From contig NZ_FNKG01000004.1 in assembly GCF_900101675.1 (NCBI RefSeq), positions 124,001-188,000 of the forward strand: a stretch of DNA of 64,000 nt, written 5' to 3'. This document shows, piece after piece, positions 50,279 through 59,677 of the stretch (position 1 is the stretch's first letter; each line of letters starts with the position of its first letter). Below the pieces are notes generated by a model. That model made no database searches and was not told where the DNA came from. It saw only the letters and a program-made list of their open reading frames with translations. The translations under genes and the position numbers were made by a program. The stretch comes from Curtobacterium sp. UNCCL20 (GTDB taxonomy: Bacteria; Actinomycetota; Actinomycetes; Actinomycetales; Microbacteriaceae).

Positions 50279-51897
50279 GACGCGTCCTTCCACGCCCCGG
50301 TGAGCTGGTCGAGTCGGGTGTCCGCACCGAACGCGATGCCGTGCACGTCCTTGTCGGTGGCGATGATGCTCGTCAGCTCGTGCACGGGGACGAAGTCGAC
50401 CTGCGAGGCGATGCGCTCCTGGATCGACGCGAAGGTGGCGGATCGATCGGTGGCGGAGGACTGCGAGAGTTCCTTGGTGAAGAGCGCGTCGAGGGTGCTG
50501 TCGGCGGCGCCGATGGACTGCGCGCCCGCGCTGGAGAACTTCGAGCGGAGCACGTCACCGTCGGCACGCGAACTGTTGTCCCACGCCAGGTCCCAGTCGC
50601 CGCTGGTCAGGGTGGCGAGGTACTGCGGCACGGTCCCGCTCTCGAGGGTCAGGCCGACGCCGACCTTCTTCAGCTCCTGCTGGATGAGTTCGAGCGAGGT
50701 CTGGTTCGGCCCGAAGTTCGTGATCCAGATGAGCTTGAGCTGCAGCTTCGTGCCGTCCTTCGACCGGATCCCGTCCGAGCCCTTCTTCCACCCGGCGGCG
50801 TCCAGGGCGGACGCAGCGGCGGTCGGGTCGTGGTCGAGAGAAGAAGACGTGTCGACGTACCCGGGCGTGGTCGACCCGAGCACCGAGGTCGCGACCTTGA
50901 ACAGGTCGTTCAGGGACGTGTCCCGGACGGTCTTCGGGTCGACGGCCTGCGCGATCGCCTTGCGGACGACGAGGTCGGACACGAGCGGGCGCTTCTGGTT
51001 GAACGTGAGACCGAACACCTGTCCGGGGTTCGCCCGGGTGACGAGTTCGTACTGGGACTGCAGGGTGTCGACGTCGCTCGGCTGCACGCTGCTGATCGCG
51101 TCGAGCTGGCCGGACTGCAGGCTGCCGGTACGGACGCTGGCCTCCGGGACGACCTGGAAGGTGACCTTCGACAGGTGCGCCGCCCCGGAGTCGCCGCGCG
51201 CCGCTGGACCCCAGTCGTAGCCCTTCCGCTTCGTCAGGACGGTCGATGTGTTCTTCGTGTACGAGCTGAGGGTGAACGGCCCGGACCCGATGACCGCTCG
51301 GCCGTCGGCGCGGTCCTCGAACGGCGTCTCGGTCGTCTTCGGCGCCACGATGCCGAGCGCGACGGAGGCGGTGGCGTTCGGGAAGGCGGCGTTCGGGGTG
51401 GTGAAGTCGACCTCGACGGTGTCGTCGTCGACCACCTTCGTCTCGCGGTACCCGGAGAAGTACGCCGCGGCGGTGCTCGACGCCCCGGCCTTCGCGATGT
51501 CGTCGAAGGTGTCCTTCACGGCCGTCGCGTCGAGCTTCGAGCCGTCGGAGAACGTCACGCCGGAGCGCAGGTCGAAGGTGAACGCGGTGGCGTCGCTGTT
51601 CGCGGAGTACTTCGTCGCGAGCCACGGCTTGAGCGACCCGTCGGACGGGTCCTGCCAGAGCAGCGAGTCGACGAGCTGACGGGTGATCGCCAGGGTGTCG
51701 TTGCCGGCGCCGGTGCCGGTCGGGTTGAGCGTGATCGGGTCGTTCGCGATCGCGTAGGTCAGTGATCCGCCGTCGACGGGACGCGACGACGACGACGATG
51801 CCGAGGTGCCCGATGAGCAGCCGGCCATCACCAGGGCCGCCGCGGTGCCGACCGCGATCGCGGCCACCAGACGGTACGGGGTGCGGTGGGTGGTCAT
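50275..51897 (-). CDS. Peptide/nickel-type ABC transporter substrate-binding lipoprotein
   Basis: A 540-residue family 5 solute-binding protein. The lipobox is MAGC (Cys27) after a signal helix. The mature part shows GGSLTYAIANDPITLNPTG, KPWLATKYSANSDATAFTFDLRSGVTFSDGSKLDATAVKDTFDDI and GSGPFTLSSYTKN, all family hallmarks. In this operon, surrounded by monooxygenases, it more likely binds a small heteroatom-containing metabolite than a peptide (inference). ATGA overlap with the ATPase gene upstream. Confidence 0.92.
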   Translation of the reverse strand: MTTHRTPYRLVAAIAVGTAAALVMAGCSSGTSASSSSSRPVDGGSLTYAIANDPITLNPTGTGAGNDTLAITRQLVDSLLWQDPSDGSLKPWLATKYSANSDATAFTFDLRSGVTFSDGSKLDATAVKDTFDDIAKAGASSTAAAYFSGYRETKVVDDDTVEVDFTTPNAAFPNATASVALGIVAPKTTETPFEDRADGRAVIGSGPFTLSSYTKNTSTVLTKRKGYDWGPAARGDSGAAHLSKVTFQVVPEASVRTGSLQSGQLDAISSVQPSDVDTLQSQYELVTRANPGQVFGLTFNQKRPLVSDLVVRKAIAQAVDPKTVRDTSLNDLFKVATSVLGSTTPGYVDTSSSLDHDPTAAASALDAAGWKKGSDGIRSKDGTKLQLKLIWITNFGPNQTSLELIQQELKKVGVGLTLESGTVPQYLATLTSGDWDLAWDNSSRADGDVLRSKFSSAGAQSIGAADSTLDALFTKELSQSSATDRSATFASIQERIASQVDFVPVHELTSIIATDKDVHGIAFGADTRLDQLTGAWKDAS

Positions 51898-53531
51898 GGT
51901 GCTCCTTCGATAGTGGATGCGCGCCGGGACCGCCCCGGGATCGCGTCGAGCAGTGCCCGCGTGTAGTCGTGCTGCGGGTGGTGCAGGACCTGCGCGACGT
52001 CGCCGTGCTCGACGACGCGTCCGCCCCGGAGGACGGACACCTCGTGGGCGATGCGACGGACGACGGCGAGGTCGTGCGAGATGAAGAGGTACGAGACGCC
52101 GAGGGTCGATTGGAGTGCGGCGAGCAGGTCGAGGATCTGCGCCTGCACCGACACGTCGAGTGCCGACACCGGTTCGTCGAGCACGACGAACGACGGGTCG
52201 AGGGCGAGGGCGCGGGCGATCGCGACCCGCTGCCGCTGGCCGCCGGACAGCTCCGCGGGACGCCGCGTCAGCGTCGTGGCCGGCAGGGCGACGAGGTCGA
52301 GCAGCTCGTCGGCGCGTGCCCTCCGCGACCGGCGGGTGCCGACGCCGAACGCCGCGAGCGGGTCGGCGATGATCGACCCGACCGTCAGCCGCGGGTGCAG
52401 CGCCGCGTACGGGTTCTGCTGCACGATCTGCGCGTGCCGCCGGTAGGCCCGGAGCGCGGCGCCGCGGGCACCGCCCACGTCGACGCCGTCGAACCGCACG
52501 GTGCCGTGGTCGGGTCGCTCCAGGCCGAGCACGAGACGAGCGGTGGTCGACTTCCCGGATCCGGACTCCCCCACGAGCGCCAGCGTGCGGCCGCGGGGGA
52601 CGGTCACGTCCACCCCGTCGACGGCGGTGACGCGGTCGAAGGACTTCTGCAGTCCGGTCGCGACGACGAGCGGGTCGCCGTGGTCGGCCTGGAGGCGCGG
52701 CTCGGCCCGGTCCTGGGTGGTCACGTCGTCGAGACCGGGAGCGGCGGCGATGAGTGCGCGCGTGTACGGCTCGCGGGGGTGCTCGAGCACCTCGGCCGGC
52801 GTGCCCTGCTCGACGATCCGCCCCTCGGACATGACGACGATGCGGTCGGCGCGGTCGGCCGCGACACCGAGGTCGTGCGTGATGAAGAGGACGCTCGTGC
52901 CGCGCTCGGCGACGAGCCGGTCCAGGTGGTCGAGGATGGTCCGCTGCACCGTGACGTCGAGCGCGCTCGTCGGCTCGTCGGCGACGAGGAGCTCCGGGTC
53001 GCCGATCAGCGCGATGGCGATGAGCACGCGCTGCCGCATGCCGCCGGAGAGCTCGTGCGGGTACTGCGTCGCGCGGAGCTCCGGCCGGTCGATGCCGGCG
53101 CGCCTGAGCTCCTCGACGGCCCGATCGGCGGCCTCGGCGCGGGTGGCGAGCCCGTGGATGCGGAGGACCTCCGCGACCTGGGTGCCGATCCGCGTCACGG
53201 GGTTGAGCGAGACCGTCGGGTCCTGCGGGACGAAGCCGATCCGGACGCCGCGCACCGAGCGCACCTCGGCGTCGGTCGCGGTGACCAGGTCGAGGTCCCC
53301 GGAACCGGTGGCGGCCCCGGAGAGCCGCACCGTGCCTCCAGTCAGGTCCGCTGCTGCGGGCAGGAGCCGGAGGACCGCGTGCGCCGTCGTCGACTTGCCC
53401 GAGCCGGACTCGCCGACGATCGCGACGCGCTCACCGCGACCGATCTCGAGCGAGACGCCGTGCAGGGCCGTTCGCCGGGTACGGCCCCGGCCGTACGCGA
53501 CGGTGAGGTCCTGGATGCTGAGGAGGCTCAT
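51894..53531 (-). CDS. Fused double ABC ATPase (DppD-DppF type)
   Basis: A 545-residue protein with two complete ABC domains. The N-half has GESGSGKSTTAHAVL, LSGGMRQRVLIAIAL and LLVADEPTSALDVTVQ; the C-half has GESGSGKSTTARLVLG, LSGGQRQRVAIARAL and FVVLDEPVSALDVSVQ. Each half carries the oligopeptide-transporter C-terminal extension (REPYTRALIAAAPG; QHDYTRALLDAIPG). One chain therefore replaces two subunits. A CTGGAGGCGCGG word (52687) lies in the linker between halves. 4-nt overlaps on both sides. Confidence 0.95.
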   Translation of the reverse strand: MSLLSIQDLTVAYGRGRTRRTALHGVSLEIGRGERVAIVGESGSGKSTTAHAVLRLLPAAADLTGGTVRLSGAATGSGDLDLVTATDAEVRSVRGVRIGFVPQDPTVSLNPVTRIGTQVAEVLRIHGLATRAEAADRAVEELRRAGIDRPELRATQYPHELSGGMRQRVLIAIALIGDPELLVADEPTSALDVTVQRTILDHLDRLVAERGTSVLFITHDLGVAADRADRIVVMSEGRIVEQGTPAEVLEHPREPYTRALIAAAPGLDDVTTQDRAEPRLQADHGDPLVVATGLQKSFDRVTAVDGVDVTVPRGRTLALVGESGSGKSTTARLVLGLERPDHGTVRFDGVDVGGARGAALRAYRRHAQIVQQNPYAALHPRLTVGSIIADPLAAFGVGTRRSRRARADELLDLVALPATTLTRRPAELSGGQRQRVAIARALALDPSFVVLDEPVSALDVSVQAQILDLLAALQSTLGVSYLFISHDLAVVRRIAHEVSVLRGGRVVEHGDVAQVLHHPQHDYTRALLDAIPGRSRRASTIEGAP

Positions 53532-54418
53532 CGGACGGCCCGCCGTTCGGTGTCGAGCGCTCGTGCGATGCGGTTGCCGGCGAGGACGGTGACGGCGATC
53601 ACGAGACCGGGGATGGTGGTGAGCCACCACGAGGTGGCGATGAAGTCGCGACCGGTGGAGACCAGCGATCCCCACTCGGGTGCCGGTGGCTGCGCGCCGT
53701 AGCCGAGGAAGCTCAGGCTGGAGACGGCGAGGATCGCGGTGCCGAACTCGAGCGCGGCGAGGACGAGGACCGGGCCGGCGGCGTTCGGCAGGACGTGCAC
53801 GAGGAGCACCCGCCACCAGCGGTTCCCGTTCGCCGACGCCGCCTCGACGTAGGCGGCGGTGCGGACCCGGACGACCTCGGAGCGCATGATCCGGGCGATC
53901 GTGGCGATGCTCGCGACGCCGACGGCCACCGCCACGTTGCCGGTTCCGAAGCCGAGCACGGTGACGATCGTCAGCGACAGCAGCAGGCTCGGGATCGCGA
54001 GGAGGACGTCGGCGACGCGCATGAGCACGGTGTCGACGACCCCGCCGACGAACCCGGCGACGAGGCCGACGAGCGAGCCGCCGACGAGGCCGATGACGAT
54101 CGCGAGGATCGCTGCCTGCAGGGTGAGCGCGGTGCCGTGCACGACGCGGGCGTACAGGTCGCGGCCGAGCTGGTCGGTGCCGAACCAGTGCGCGGCACCG
54201 GGGGCGGTGAGCTTCGCCGCGGGGTCGGCGGCGAGCGGGTCGTGCTGGGTGAGGACACCCGGGAACACGGCGGCGAGGACGACGAGGGCGAGCCAGACGA
54301 CCGCGATGGTCAGGGTCGGCCGGGCGGCGAGGGCGCGGAGCGCGGTGCCGCTGCCGGCGATCCGCTCGGTGACGAGCGGCGCGGGCCGGCCGATCGCGAG
54401 CTGCGTGGTCTCGGTCAT
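53528..54418 (-). CDS. ABC transporter permease (DppC-type)
   Basis: A 296-residue permease with an N-terminal helix (LTIAVVWLALVVLAAVFPGVL), then HWFGTDQLGRDLYARVVHGTALTLQAAILAI and the EAA-like loop ASANGNRWWRVLLVHVLPNAAGPVLV. GTDQLGRD is the usual DppC signature. ATGA overlaps with the genes on both sides. Confidence 0.94.
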   Translation of the reverse strand: MTETTQLAIGRPAPLVTERIAGSGTALRALAARPTLTIAVVWLALVVLAAVFPGVLTQHDPLAADPAAKLTAPGAAHWFGTDQLGRDLYARVVHGTALTLQAAILAIVIGLVGGSLVGLVAGFVGGVVDTVLMRVADVLLAIPSLLLSLTIVTVLGFGTGNVAVAVGVASIATIARIMRSEVVRVRTAAYVEAASANGNRWWRVLLVHVLPNAAGPVLVLAALEFGTAILAVSSLSFLGYGAQPPAPEWGSLVSTGRDFIATSWWLTTIPGLVIAVTVLAGNRIARALDTERRAVR

Positions 54419-55479
54419 GCGGGGACCGCCTTCGAGTCGGTGCCGGAACGGGAAGCGTCGGGGGCCGCGCTGTCGCCGGGCGTGGCGTCGGGGGCCGCTC
54501 CGCCGCCGCCGGGCGTGTTGCCGTCCGCTTCGCGGAGCTTCCGGCGGCTGCCGGCCAGGACGACGCGCGGGTCGAGCAGCGGGTAGACGAGGTCGACGAC
54601 GAGGTTCGCGACGACGAAGACCGCCGCGGCGACGAGCACGATGCCCTGCACGACGGGGATGTCCTGCCCCTGCACGGCGGTCGCGGTGACCCGCCCGAGG
54701 CCCGGGCGTGAGAAGACGGTCTCGGTGACGACGGTGCCGGAGAACAGCTGCCCGACGATGAGCCCGGTGACGGTGAGCGCCGGCAGCGCGGCGTTCTTCA
54801 GCGCGTGCCGGAGCTGCACTCGCCAGCGGCTCGCGCCCTTGGCGTACGCGGTGTCGACGTACGGCTCGCGGAGGGTCTGCACCAGCGACTTCGACAGCAG
54901 CTGCGCGATCGTCGCCCCGGTCGGCAGGGCGAGCGTGACGGCCGGCAGGACGACGGACGCCGGGCCCGCGCCGCCGAACGCCGGGAACACGTGCAAGCCG
55001 AACGAGAACCACTGCACCAGGAGCAGGGCGAACCAGAAGCCCGGGACGGCCACGCCGACCGGGGGCAGCTGCAGGAGGAACTGACCGAGGGCACGGTTCC
55101 GGGTCCACGTCGCCAGCACCGCCAGTCCCCCGCCGAACACGATCGCGAGCAGCAGGCCCGCGACGGCGATCTGCGCGGTGGGACCGACGGCCTCGCCGAT
55201 GACGTCCGTGACCGGACGGCCGACGCCGATCGAGCGGCCGAGGTCACCGGTCAGCAGCGCACCGAGGTGCTGGACGTACTGCACGAGCACCGGCTGGTCG
55301 AGGCCGTACTGGTGGCGGAGGGCGTCGAGCTGCGCCGCGGTGACGTCAGTGGCGTCCGGGCCGAGCATGATGCGGGCGGGGTCGCTCGGCAGCACGTAGA
55401 GGACGAAGAACGAGATCGTCCACGCGGCCCAGAGCACGAGGACGGCCTGGCCGATACGGGCGAGCACGTAGCGGGTCAC
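54415..55479 (-). CDS. ABC transporter permease (DppB-type)
   Basis: A 354-residue permease starting VTRYVLARIGQAVLVLWAAWTISFFVLYVLPSDPARIMLG, with LGLDQPVLVQYVQ-like DQPVLVQYVQHLGALLTGDLGRS and the loop AYAKGASRWRVQLRHALKNAALPALTV. A disordered C-terminal tail (DGNTPGGGGAAPDATPGDSAAPDAS) of about 45 residues is longer than usual. The GTG start overlaps the monooxygenase stop by 4 nt. Confidence 0.94.
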   Translation of the reverse strand: MTRYVLARIGQAVLVLWAAWTISFFVLYVLPSDPARIMLGPDATDVTAAQLDALRHQYGLDQPVLVQYVQHLGALLTGDLGRSIGVGRPVTDVIGEAVGPTAQIAVAGLLLAIVFGGGLAVLATWTRNRALGQFLLQLPPVGVAVPGFWFALLLVQWFSFGLHVFPAFGGAGPASVVLPAVTLALPTGATIAQLLSKSLVQTLREPYVDTAYAKGASRWRVQLRHALKNAALPALTVTGLIVGQLFSGTVVTETVFSRPGLGRVTATAVQGQDIPVVQGIVLVAAAVFVVANLVVDLVYPLLDPRVVLAGSRRKLREADGNTPGGGGAAPDATPGDSAAPDASRSGTDSKAVPA

Positions 55480-56504
55480 ACGGGCACCGCCTCGTGGTGC
55501 CGCTGGGCGACCCACCCCAGCTCGGGCGCCACCTTCGCGACCACATCGGCGACGATCTGCTCGTACTCCTCGCCGGCGAACTCGTACGGCAGCTCGACCC
55601 GGAACTCGTCGACCTCGGCGAGCGTGGCGTCGTGCACGAGCTGCTCGACGATCTGCTCGGCGGGCCCGACCAGGTCGGCGGAGAACAGCGTCCGGCGCGG
55701 TCCCTGCGGTCCGGCCTGCCGGGCGAGCCGCGACTCGTACCAGGTCCGGTAGCGCTCCCGGGAGACGCGGTCGGCCGAGTCGGTCGGCACGACGCACCGG
55801 CCCCAGGCGACGCGGGGTCGTCGGTCGGCGGGCAGGGCCGCACGGTACGCGGCGAGCTGGTTCCGCTGGGCCGTGCCGTAGTCGTCGGTGCCCTCGCCCG
55901 AGGTGAGGTTCCCGATGAGCAGGTTGAGCCCGGCACTGCCCGCGAACGCCGCCGACCGGAGCGAGCCGCCGCCGTACCAGACCCGGTCCACGAGGCCCGG
56001 CGCGTACGGCTGCAGCCGGGGCCGTTGGACGTTCCCCGGACTCTGGATGACGGTGTCCGCGTCGCCGAGGAACGTGCCCCGGAGGTTGTCGACGAACCGG
56101 GTCACGCGGCCGTACCCGCGGTCGAACGAGCGCCAGTCCCCGTCGAAGACCAGGTCGCCGAGGACGTCCTCGTGCGGCGCGCTCGCGGACAGGCCGACCT
56201 GGACCCGTCCGTGCGACAGGACGTCGGCGAGCGAGAAGTCCTCGGCGAGCCGGAACGGGCTCTCCCAGCCGATCGGCACGACCGCGACACCGAGCTCGAT
56301 GCGGCTCGTCCGCTGCGAGGCTGCGGCGAGGAACACCGCCGCCGACCCGATGCCGTGCTCCAGGTGGCGGTGCCGGACCCAGGCGCCGTCGACGCCGAGG
56401 CGTTCGGCGGTCGCGAAGAGGTCGAGGGTCGCCTCGAGACCGTCCGCTGGGGCGTCGTCCTCGAAGTTGCCGGGCACGAGGATCGCGAGGCTCGAGACCG
56501 TCAT
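55476..56504 (-). CDS. LLM-class flavin-dependent oxidoreductase
   Basis: A 342-residue luciferase-like protein: LAILVPGNFEDDAPADGLEATLDLFATAERLGVDGAWVRHRHLEHG..., IELGVAVVPIGWESPFRLAEDFSLADVLSHGRVQVGLSA, and VWYGGGSLRSAAFAGSAGLNLLIGN. This branch resembles FMN-dependent alkanal and alkanesulfonate-type enzymes. The reduced flavin must come from a reductase encoded elsewhere, as none is in this window. 4-nt overlaps with its neighbours. Confidence 0.9.
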   Translation of the reverse strand: MTVSSLAILVPGNFEDDAPADGLEATLDLFATAERLGVDGAWVRHRHLEHGIGSAAVFLAAASQRTSRIELGVAVVPIGWESPFRLAEDFSLADVLSHGRVQVGLSASAPHEDVLGDLVFDGDWRSFDRGYGRVTRFVDNLRGTFLGDADTVIQSPGNVQRPRLQPYAPGLVDRVWYGGGSLRSAAFAGSAGLNLLIGNLTSGEGTDDYGTAQRNQLAAYRAALPADRRPRVAWGRCVVPTDSADRVSRERYRTWYESRLARQAGPQGPRRTLFSADLVGPAEQIVEQLVHDATLAEVDEFRVELPYEFAGEEYEQIVADVVAKVAPELGWVAQRHHEAVPV

Positions 56505-57871
56505 GCGAGGACCCCTGCGGTGCGGGCCGAGCGGATCGTCCCCGGCAGCCCGAGGGTCTCCCGCAGCGTCGCGCCCTCGTCGTACGACTCCCGGTACACG
56601 CCGCGCTCCTGCAGCAGCGGGACGACGGTGTCGACGAACTCGTCGAGTCCGTACGGGTTGGTGTGCGGGACGACCACGAAGCCGTCGGTGGCCCGCTCCT
56701 GGACGTACCGGTCGATCTCCGCTGCGATGTGCTCGGGCGTCCCGACGAAGCCGCCGCGCGTCGACACCTCGATGACGAGGTCGCGGATGGAGAGCCGCTC
56801 GGCGGCGGCCCGGTCCCGCCACGACTGCACGAGGGCCGGGACGTCCCGGACGTGCCGGGCACGGCCGCGGGTGATCGCGGCACCGTCCAGGTCGGGCTCC
56901 ACCTCGGGCAGCGGACCGTCCACGTCGTACCCGGACAGGTCGCGGTTCCAGACCTGCTCGAGGAACGCGATCGCCGTCGCCGGGCTGACCTGGGCTCGCC
57001 GGATGGCCCGTGCGTGCTCGTCGGCCTCGTCGGGGGTGTCGCCGAGGACGAACGTCGCACCGGGGAGGATGTGCAGCTCGTCCTTCGACCGGCCGAACCG
57101 TGCGAGCCGCGCGGTGATGTCGTCGTAGTAGGTGCGGGCGTCGCCGAACTCGGTGTGCAGGGAGAAGATCACCTCGGCGTGCGCGGCGGCGAGGTCGCGG
57201 CCCTCGTCGGAGTCGCCGGCCTGCACCACCACGGGGTGCCCCTGCGGGCTGCGCGGCACCGGGAAGGTGCCGGTCACGTCGAACTGCGGGCCGTGGTGGT
57301 CGACGTCGCGGATGCGGGAGCGGTCCGCGAAGACCCCGGACGCGCCGTCCGCCACGACCGCGTCCTGCTCCCACGAGTCCCACAGCTCCCGGGAGAGTTC
57401 GATGAACTCCGCGGCCCGGGTGTACCGGTCGGCGTGGTCGAGGAAGCCGCCGCGGCGGAAGTTCGCACCGTGGAAGGCGTCCGAGCTCGTCACGACGTTC
57501 CACCCGGCACGGCCGTCCGTGAGGTGGTCGAGCGTGGCGAGCTGCTTCGCGAGTTCCACCGGCTCGTTGAACGTGGTCTGCAGGGTGCCGACCAGCCCGA
57601 TGTGGTCGGTGACCCCGGCCAGGGCGGCCAGGATCGCGAGGGTGTTGGGCCGCCCGACGACGTCGAGGTCGTGGATGCGGCCCTTCTGCTCGCGGAGCCG
57701 CAGCCCCTCGGCGAGGAACAGGTAGTCGAAGCGGCCCCGCTCGGCGTTCCGGGCGAAGTGCTCGAACGACGAGAACGCGATCTGGCTCTCGGCCCGGTCG
57801 TCGCTCCACACGGTCGTGTTGTTGACGCCGGGGAAGTGCGCGGCGAGGTGGACCTGGCGCTTGGTGCTCAT
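56501..57871 (-). CDS. NtaA/SnaA/DszA-family FMN-dependent monooxygenase
   Basis: A 456-residue flavin monooxygenase. The N-terminus (VHLAAHFPGVNNTTVWSDD), FDYLFLAEGLRLREQKGRIHDLDVVGRPN, GLVGTLQTTFNEPVELAKQLATLDHLTDGRAGWNVVTS and HPVVVQAGDSDEGRDLAA are signatures of the NtaA/DszA group, whose members oxidise nitrilotriacetate, dibenzothiophene sulfone, dimethyl sulfide and similar compounds. ATGA overlaps on both sides. Confidence 0.93.
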   Translation of the reverse strand: MSTKRQVHLAAHFPGVNNTTVWSDDRAESQIAFSSFEHFARNAERGRFDYLFLAEGLRLREQKGRIHDLDVVGRPNTLAILAALAGVTDHIGLVGTLQTTFNEPVELAKQLATLDHLTDGRAGWNVVTSSDAFHGANFRRGGFLDHADRYTRAAEFIELSRELWDSWEQDAVVADGASGVFADRSRIRDVDHHGPQFDVTGTFPVPRSPQGHPVVVQAGDSDEGRDLAAAHAEVIFSLHTEFGDARTYYDDITARLARFGRSKDELHILPGATFVLGDTPDEADEHARAIRRAQVSPATAIAFLEQVWNRDLSGYDVDGPLPEVEPDLDGAAITRGRARHVRDVPALVQSWRDRAAAERLSIRDLVIEVSTRGGFVGTPEHIAAEIDRYVQERATDGFVVVPHTNPYGLDEFVDTVVPLLQERGVYRESYDEGATLRETLGLPGTIRSARTAGVLA

Positions 57872-59097
57872 GCTGATGCCTCCTGGGCGACCGGGGACGT
57901 GCCGGCCGACTGACGGACGTACCGGCTGACGGCGGGTGCGATGCCGAGCCGCGTGCGCAGGTCGGCGGTGGGACGGGATGCGACGTCGGCGCGGAGCCCC
58001 GCGGTGACGAGCGCCGGGACGAGCTGCCGGGCGATCGCGGTGGAGTCCACCGGGATGCGCAGCGGTCGCAGCCGGACCCCGGCGTACCCGGAGTCCCGCA
58101 GGTCCCCGATCCGCTCCACCAGGTCGGCGACGGTGGTGGCGAGGACCGAGGTGTCCGAGCCCGACCCGACCGCGTACGGCGTCCCGGCAGCAGCGTCGAG
58201 CGCCGCGAGCTCGTCGGCGGCGGCAGCCGCGGACGACCCGATGAGCACCGCGAGGTCGGCGAGGACCGGACGACGGGTCTCGGACCCGGCCGCCTGCTCG
58301 GCGTCGCGGACGAGCGCGAGCGCACCACGCGCCTCCAGGCCGTCGAAACCGGGTGTGACGAGCACGACGTCCGCCGCGTCGACCGCGAACCGCGCCGCGT
58401 CGGCGCGGTGCGCCAGCGCGAAGACCGGTGGCCGACCCTGCGGCGACCGCGGCACGATCGACGCTCCGTGCACCGACACGTGCTGCCCGACGAAGGAGGC
58501 GTTGTGGATGCGGTCGCGGTCGATGAAGCGGCCGGTCGTGACGTCGCGGATGATCGCGTCGTCGTCCCAGCTGTCCCAGAGGCGGGAGACGACCTCGGCG
58601 ACCTCGCGCGCCTCGTCGAAGAGCGCCGCCGCGTCGTCGCCGCCGGGGCGGCGGCCGAAGAGCGCCGCCTCACGGGTCGTCGGGCTCACCTGGACCCGCC
58701 ATCCGGCTCGCCCGAGCGAGACGTGGTCGAGGGTCTGGAGGCCCGTGGCGACGTGGAAGGGTTCGGTGTGCGTCACCGAGACGGTCGGCACCAGACCGAC
58801 GGCGCGGGTCGCGGGTGCGACCGCGTTCGCGACGAGGAGGGCATCGAGGCGGCCGACGACGGTGCGGGTGTCGAGGTCGCCCGACTGGTCCACGGGGCCC
58901 GCGGTGAAGGAGTCCTCGATGGTGACGGCGTCGACGCCGAGGCGGTCCTGTTCGACGACGACGTCGCGCCAGTGCCGGAGGCTCGTGAGGCGGGCGGCGG
59001 TGGGGCCGCCGGTGCGGGCGGTGCCGGCGGTGCGCCAGGCTGCCGGGTGCCAGCCGGCGCCCTGCAGGGCGGTGACGAGGGTGATGCGGTCGGGCAT
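57868..59097 (-). CDS. LLM-class flavin-dependent oxidoreductase
   Basis: A 409-residue luciferase-like protein. VTALQGAGWHPAAWR opens it, followed by RHWRDVVVEQDRLGVDAVTIEDSF, VGLVPTVSVTHTEPFHVATGLQTLDHVSLGRAGWRVQVSPT and PPVFALAHRADAARFAVDAADVVLVTPG. It is more divergent than the neighbouring NtaA-like protein. It carries a CGCGCCTCCAGGC word (58328-58340). It begins 12 nt after the AhpD-like stop and overlaps the next gene by 4 nt. Confidence 0.9.
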   Translation of the reverse strand: MPDRITLVTALQGAGWHPAAWRTAGTARTGGPTAARLTSLRHWRDVVVEQDRLGVDAVTIEDSFTAGPVDQSGDLDTRTVVGRLDALLVANAVAPATRAVGLVPTVSVTHTEPFHVATGLQTLDHVSLGRAGWRVQVSPTTREAALFGRRPGGDDAAALFDEAREVAEVVSRLWDSWDDDAIIRDVTTGRFIDRDRIHNASFVGQHVSVHGASIVPRSPQGRPPVFALAHRADAARFAVDAADVVLVTPGFDGLEARGALALVRDAEQAAGSETRRPVLADLAVLIGSSAAAAADELAALDAAAGTPYAVGSGSDTSVLATTVADLVERIGDLRDSGYAGVRLRPLRIPVDSTAIARQLVPALVTAGLRADVASRPTADLRTRLGIAPAVSRYVRQSAGTSPVAQEASA

Positions 59098-59109
59098 GAC
59101 GGCTGCTCC

Positions 59110-59547
59110 CTAGTGGGTGTGCGCGGGGTGGGCGGGTGCGCCGGCCGGTGCGGCGGCGTCGGATGCGGTGGCGCCTGCTGCGGCGGCGCCTGCTGCGGCG
59201 CCGGCCGGTGCGGCGGCGTCGGCGCCGAACTTGAAGCCGAGTCGGCCGTGGGCGAACCCGCCACCGGCCCGGATGGCCGTCGCGACCCAGGCCGCCTCGG
59301 CGAGCTCCGCCTCGTTCGCTCCGGCCGTGACCGCGCGCTGGCTGTGGCCGTCGATGCAGTAGACGCACTGCGTGGTGATGCCGACGGCGAGGGCGATGAG
59401 CTCCCGGTACTTCAGCGGGATCTCCCGCCCCTCGGCCTGGAACACCGACTCGTCGAACTGGACGAAGGCCTTCAGGATGTCCGGGGTCTGCTGCTTGTAG
59501 ACCTTCGTGAAGGTCTTGTCCTGCTCGCGGTCGAGGTAGTCGGTCAT
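59110..59547 (-). CDS. AhpD-fold carboxymuconolactone-decarboxylase-family protein
   Basis: A 145-residue AhpD-like protein. IPLKYRELIALAVGITTQCVYCIDGHSQRAVTAGANEAELAEAAWVATAIRAGGGFAHG contains the redox pair CVYC and the adjacent His, as in alkylhydroperoxidase AhpD. The C-terminal 35 residues are an Ala/Gly/Pro tail (AAAPAGAAAGAAAAGATASDAAAPAG) ending HPAHTH and look like repeat expansion. It is the first gene of the monooxygenase/ABC operon and could detoxify peroxides made by uncoupled flavin enzymes. TAGCGT (59555-59560 on this strand) ends 7 nt before the ATG. Confidence 0.9.
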   Translation of the reverse strand: MTDYLDREQDKTFTKVYKQQTPDILKAFVQFDESVFQAEGREIPLKYRELIALAVGITTQCVYCIDGHSQRAVTAGANEAELAEAAWVATAIRAGGGFAHGRLGFKFGADAAAPAGAAAGAAAAGATASDAAAPAGAPAHPAHTH

Positions 59548-59554
59548 GGGGGCG

Positions 59555-59560
59555 ACGCTA
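59555..59560 (-). promoter_or_regulatory. -10 element of the nine-gene monooxygenase/ABC operon
   Basis: TAGCGT on the minus strand, 7 nt before the AhpD-like start. Because every downstream gene either overlaps its neighbour by 4 nt or follows within 12 nt, this is probably the promoter for all genes down to 49055. Confidence 0.55.
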
Positions 59561-59677
59561 CGGCCGGGAGGGGCTGCCGGCGACGGGTGTTGCAGAGCGT
59601 GAACCGGGGTTGCGTCGTGTGACACGGGACGCGCTCGACCGGCCGGCGGACGCGTCACACGGCGTCACGCCGGCCGG

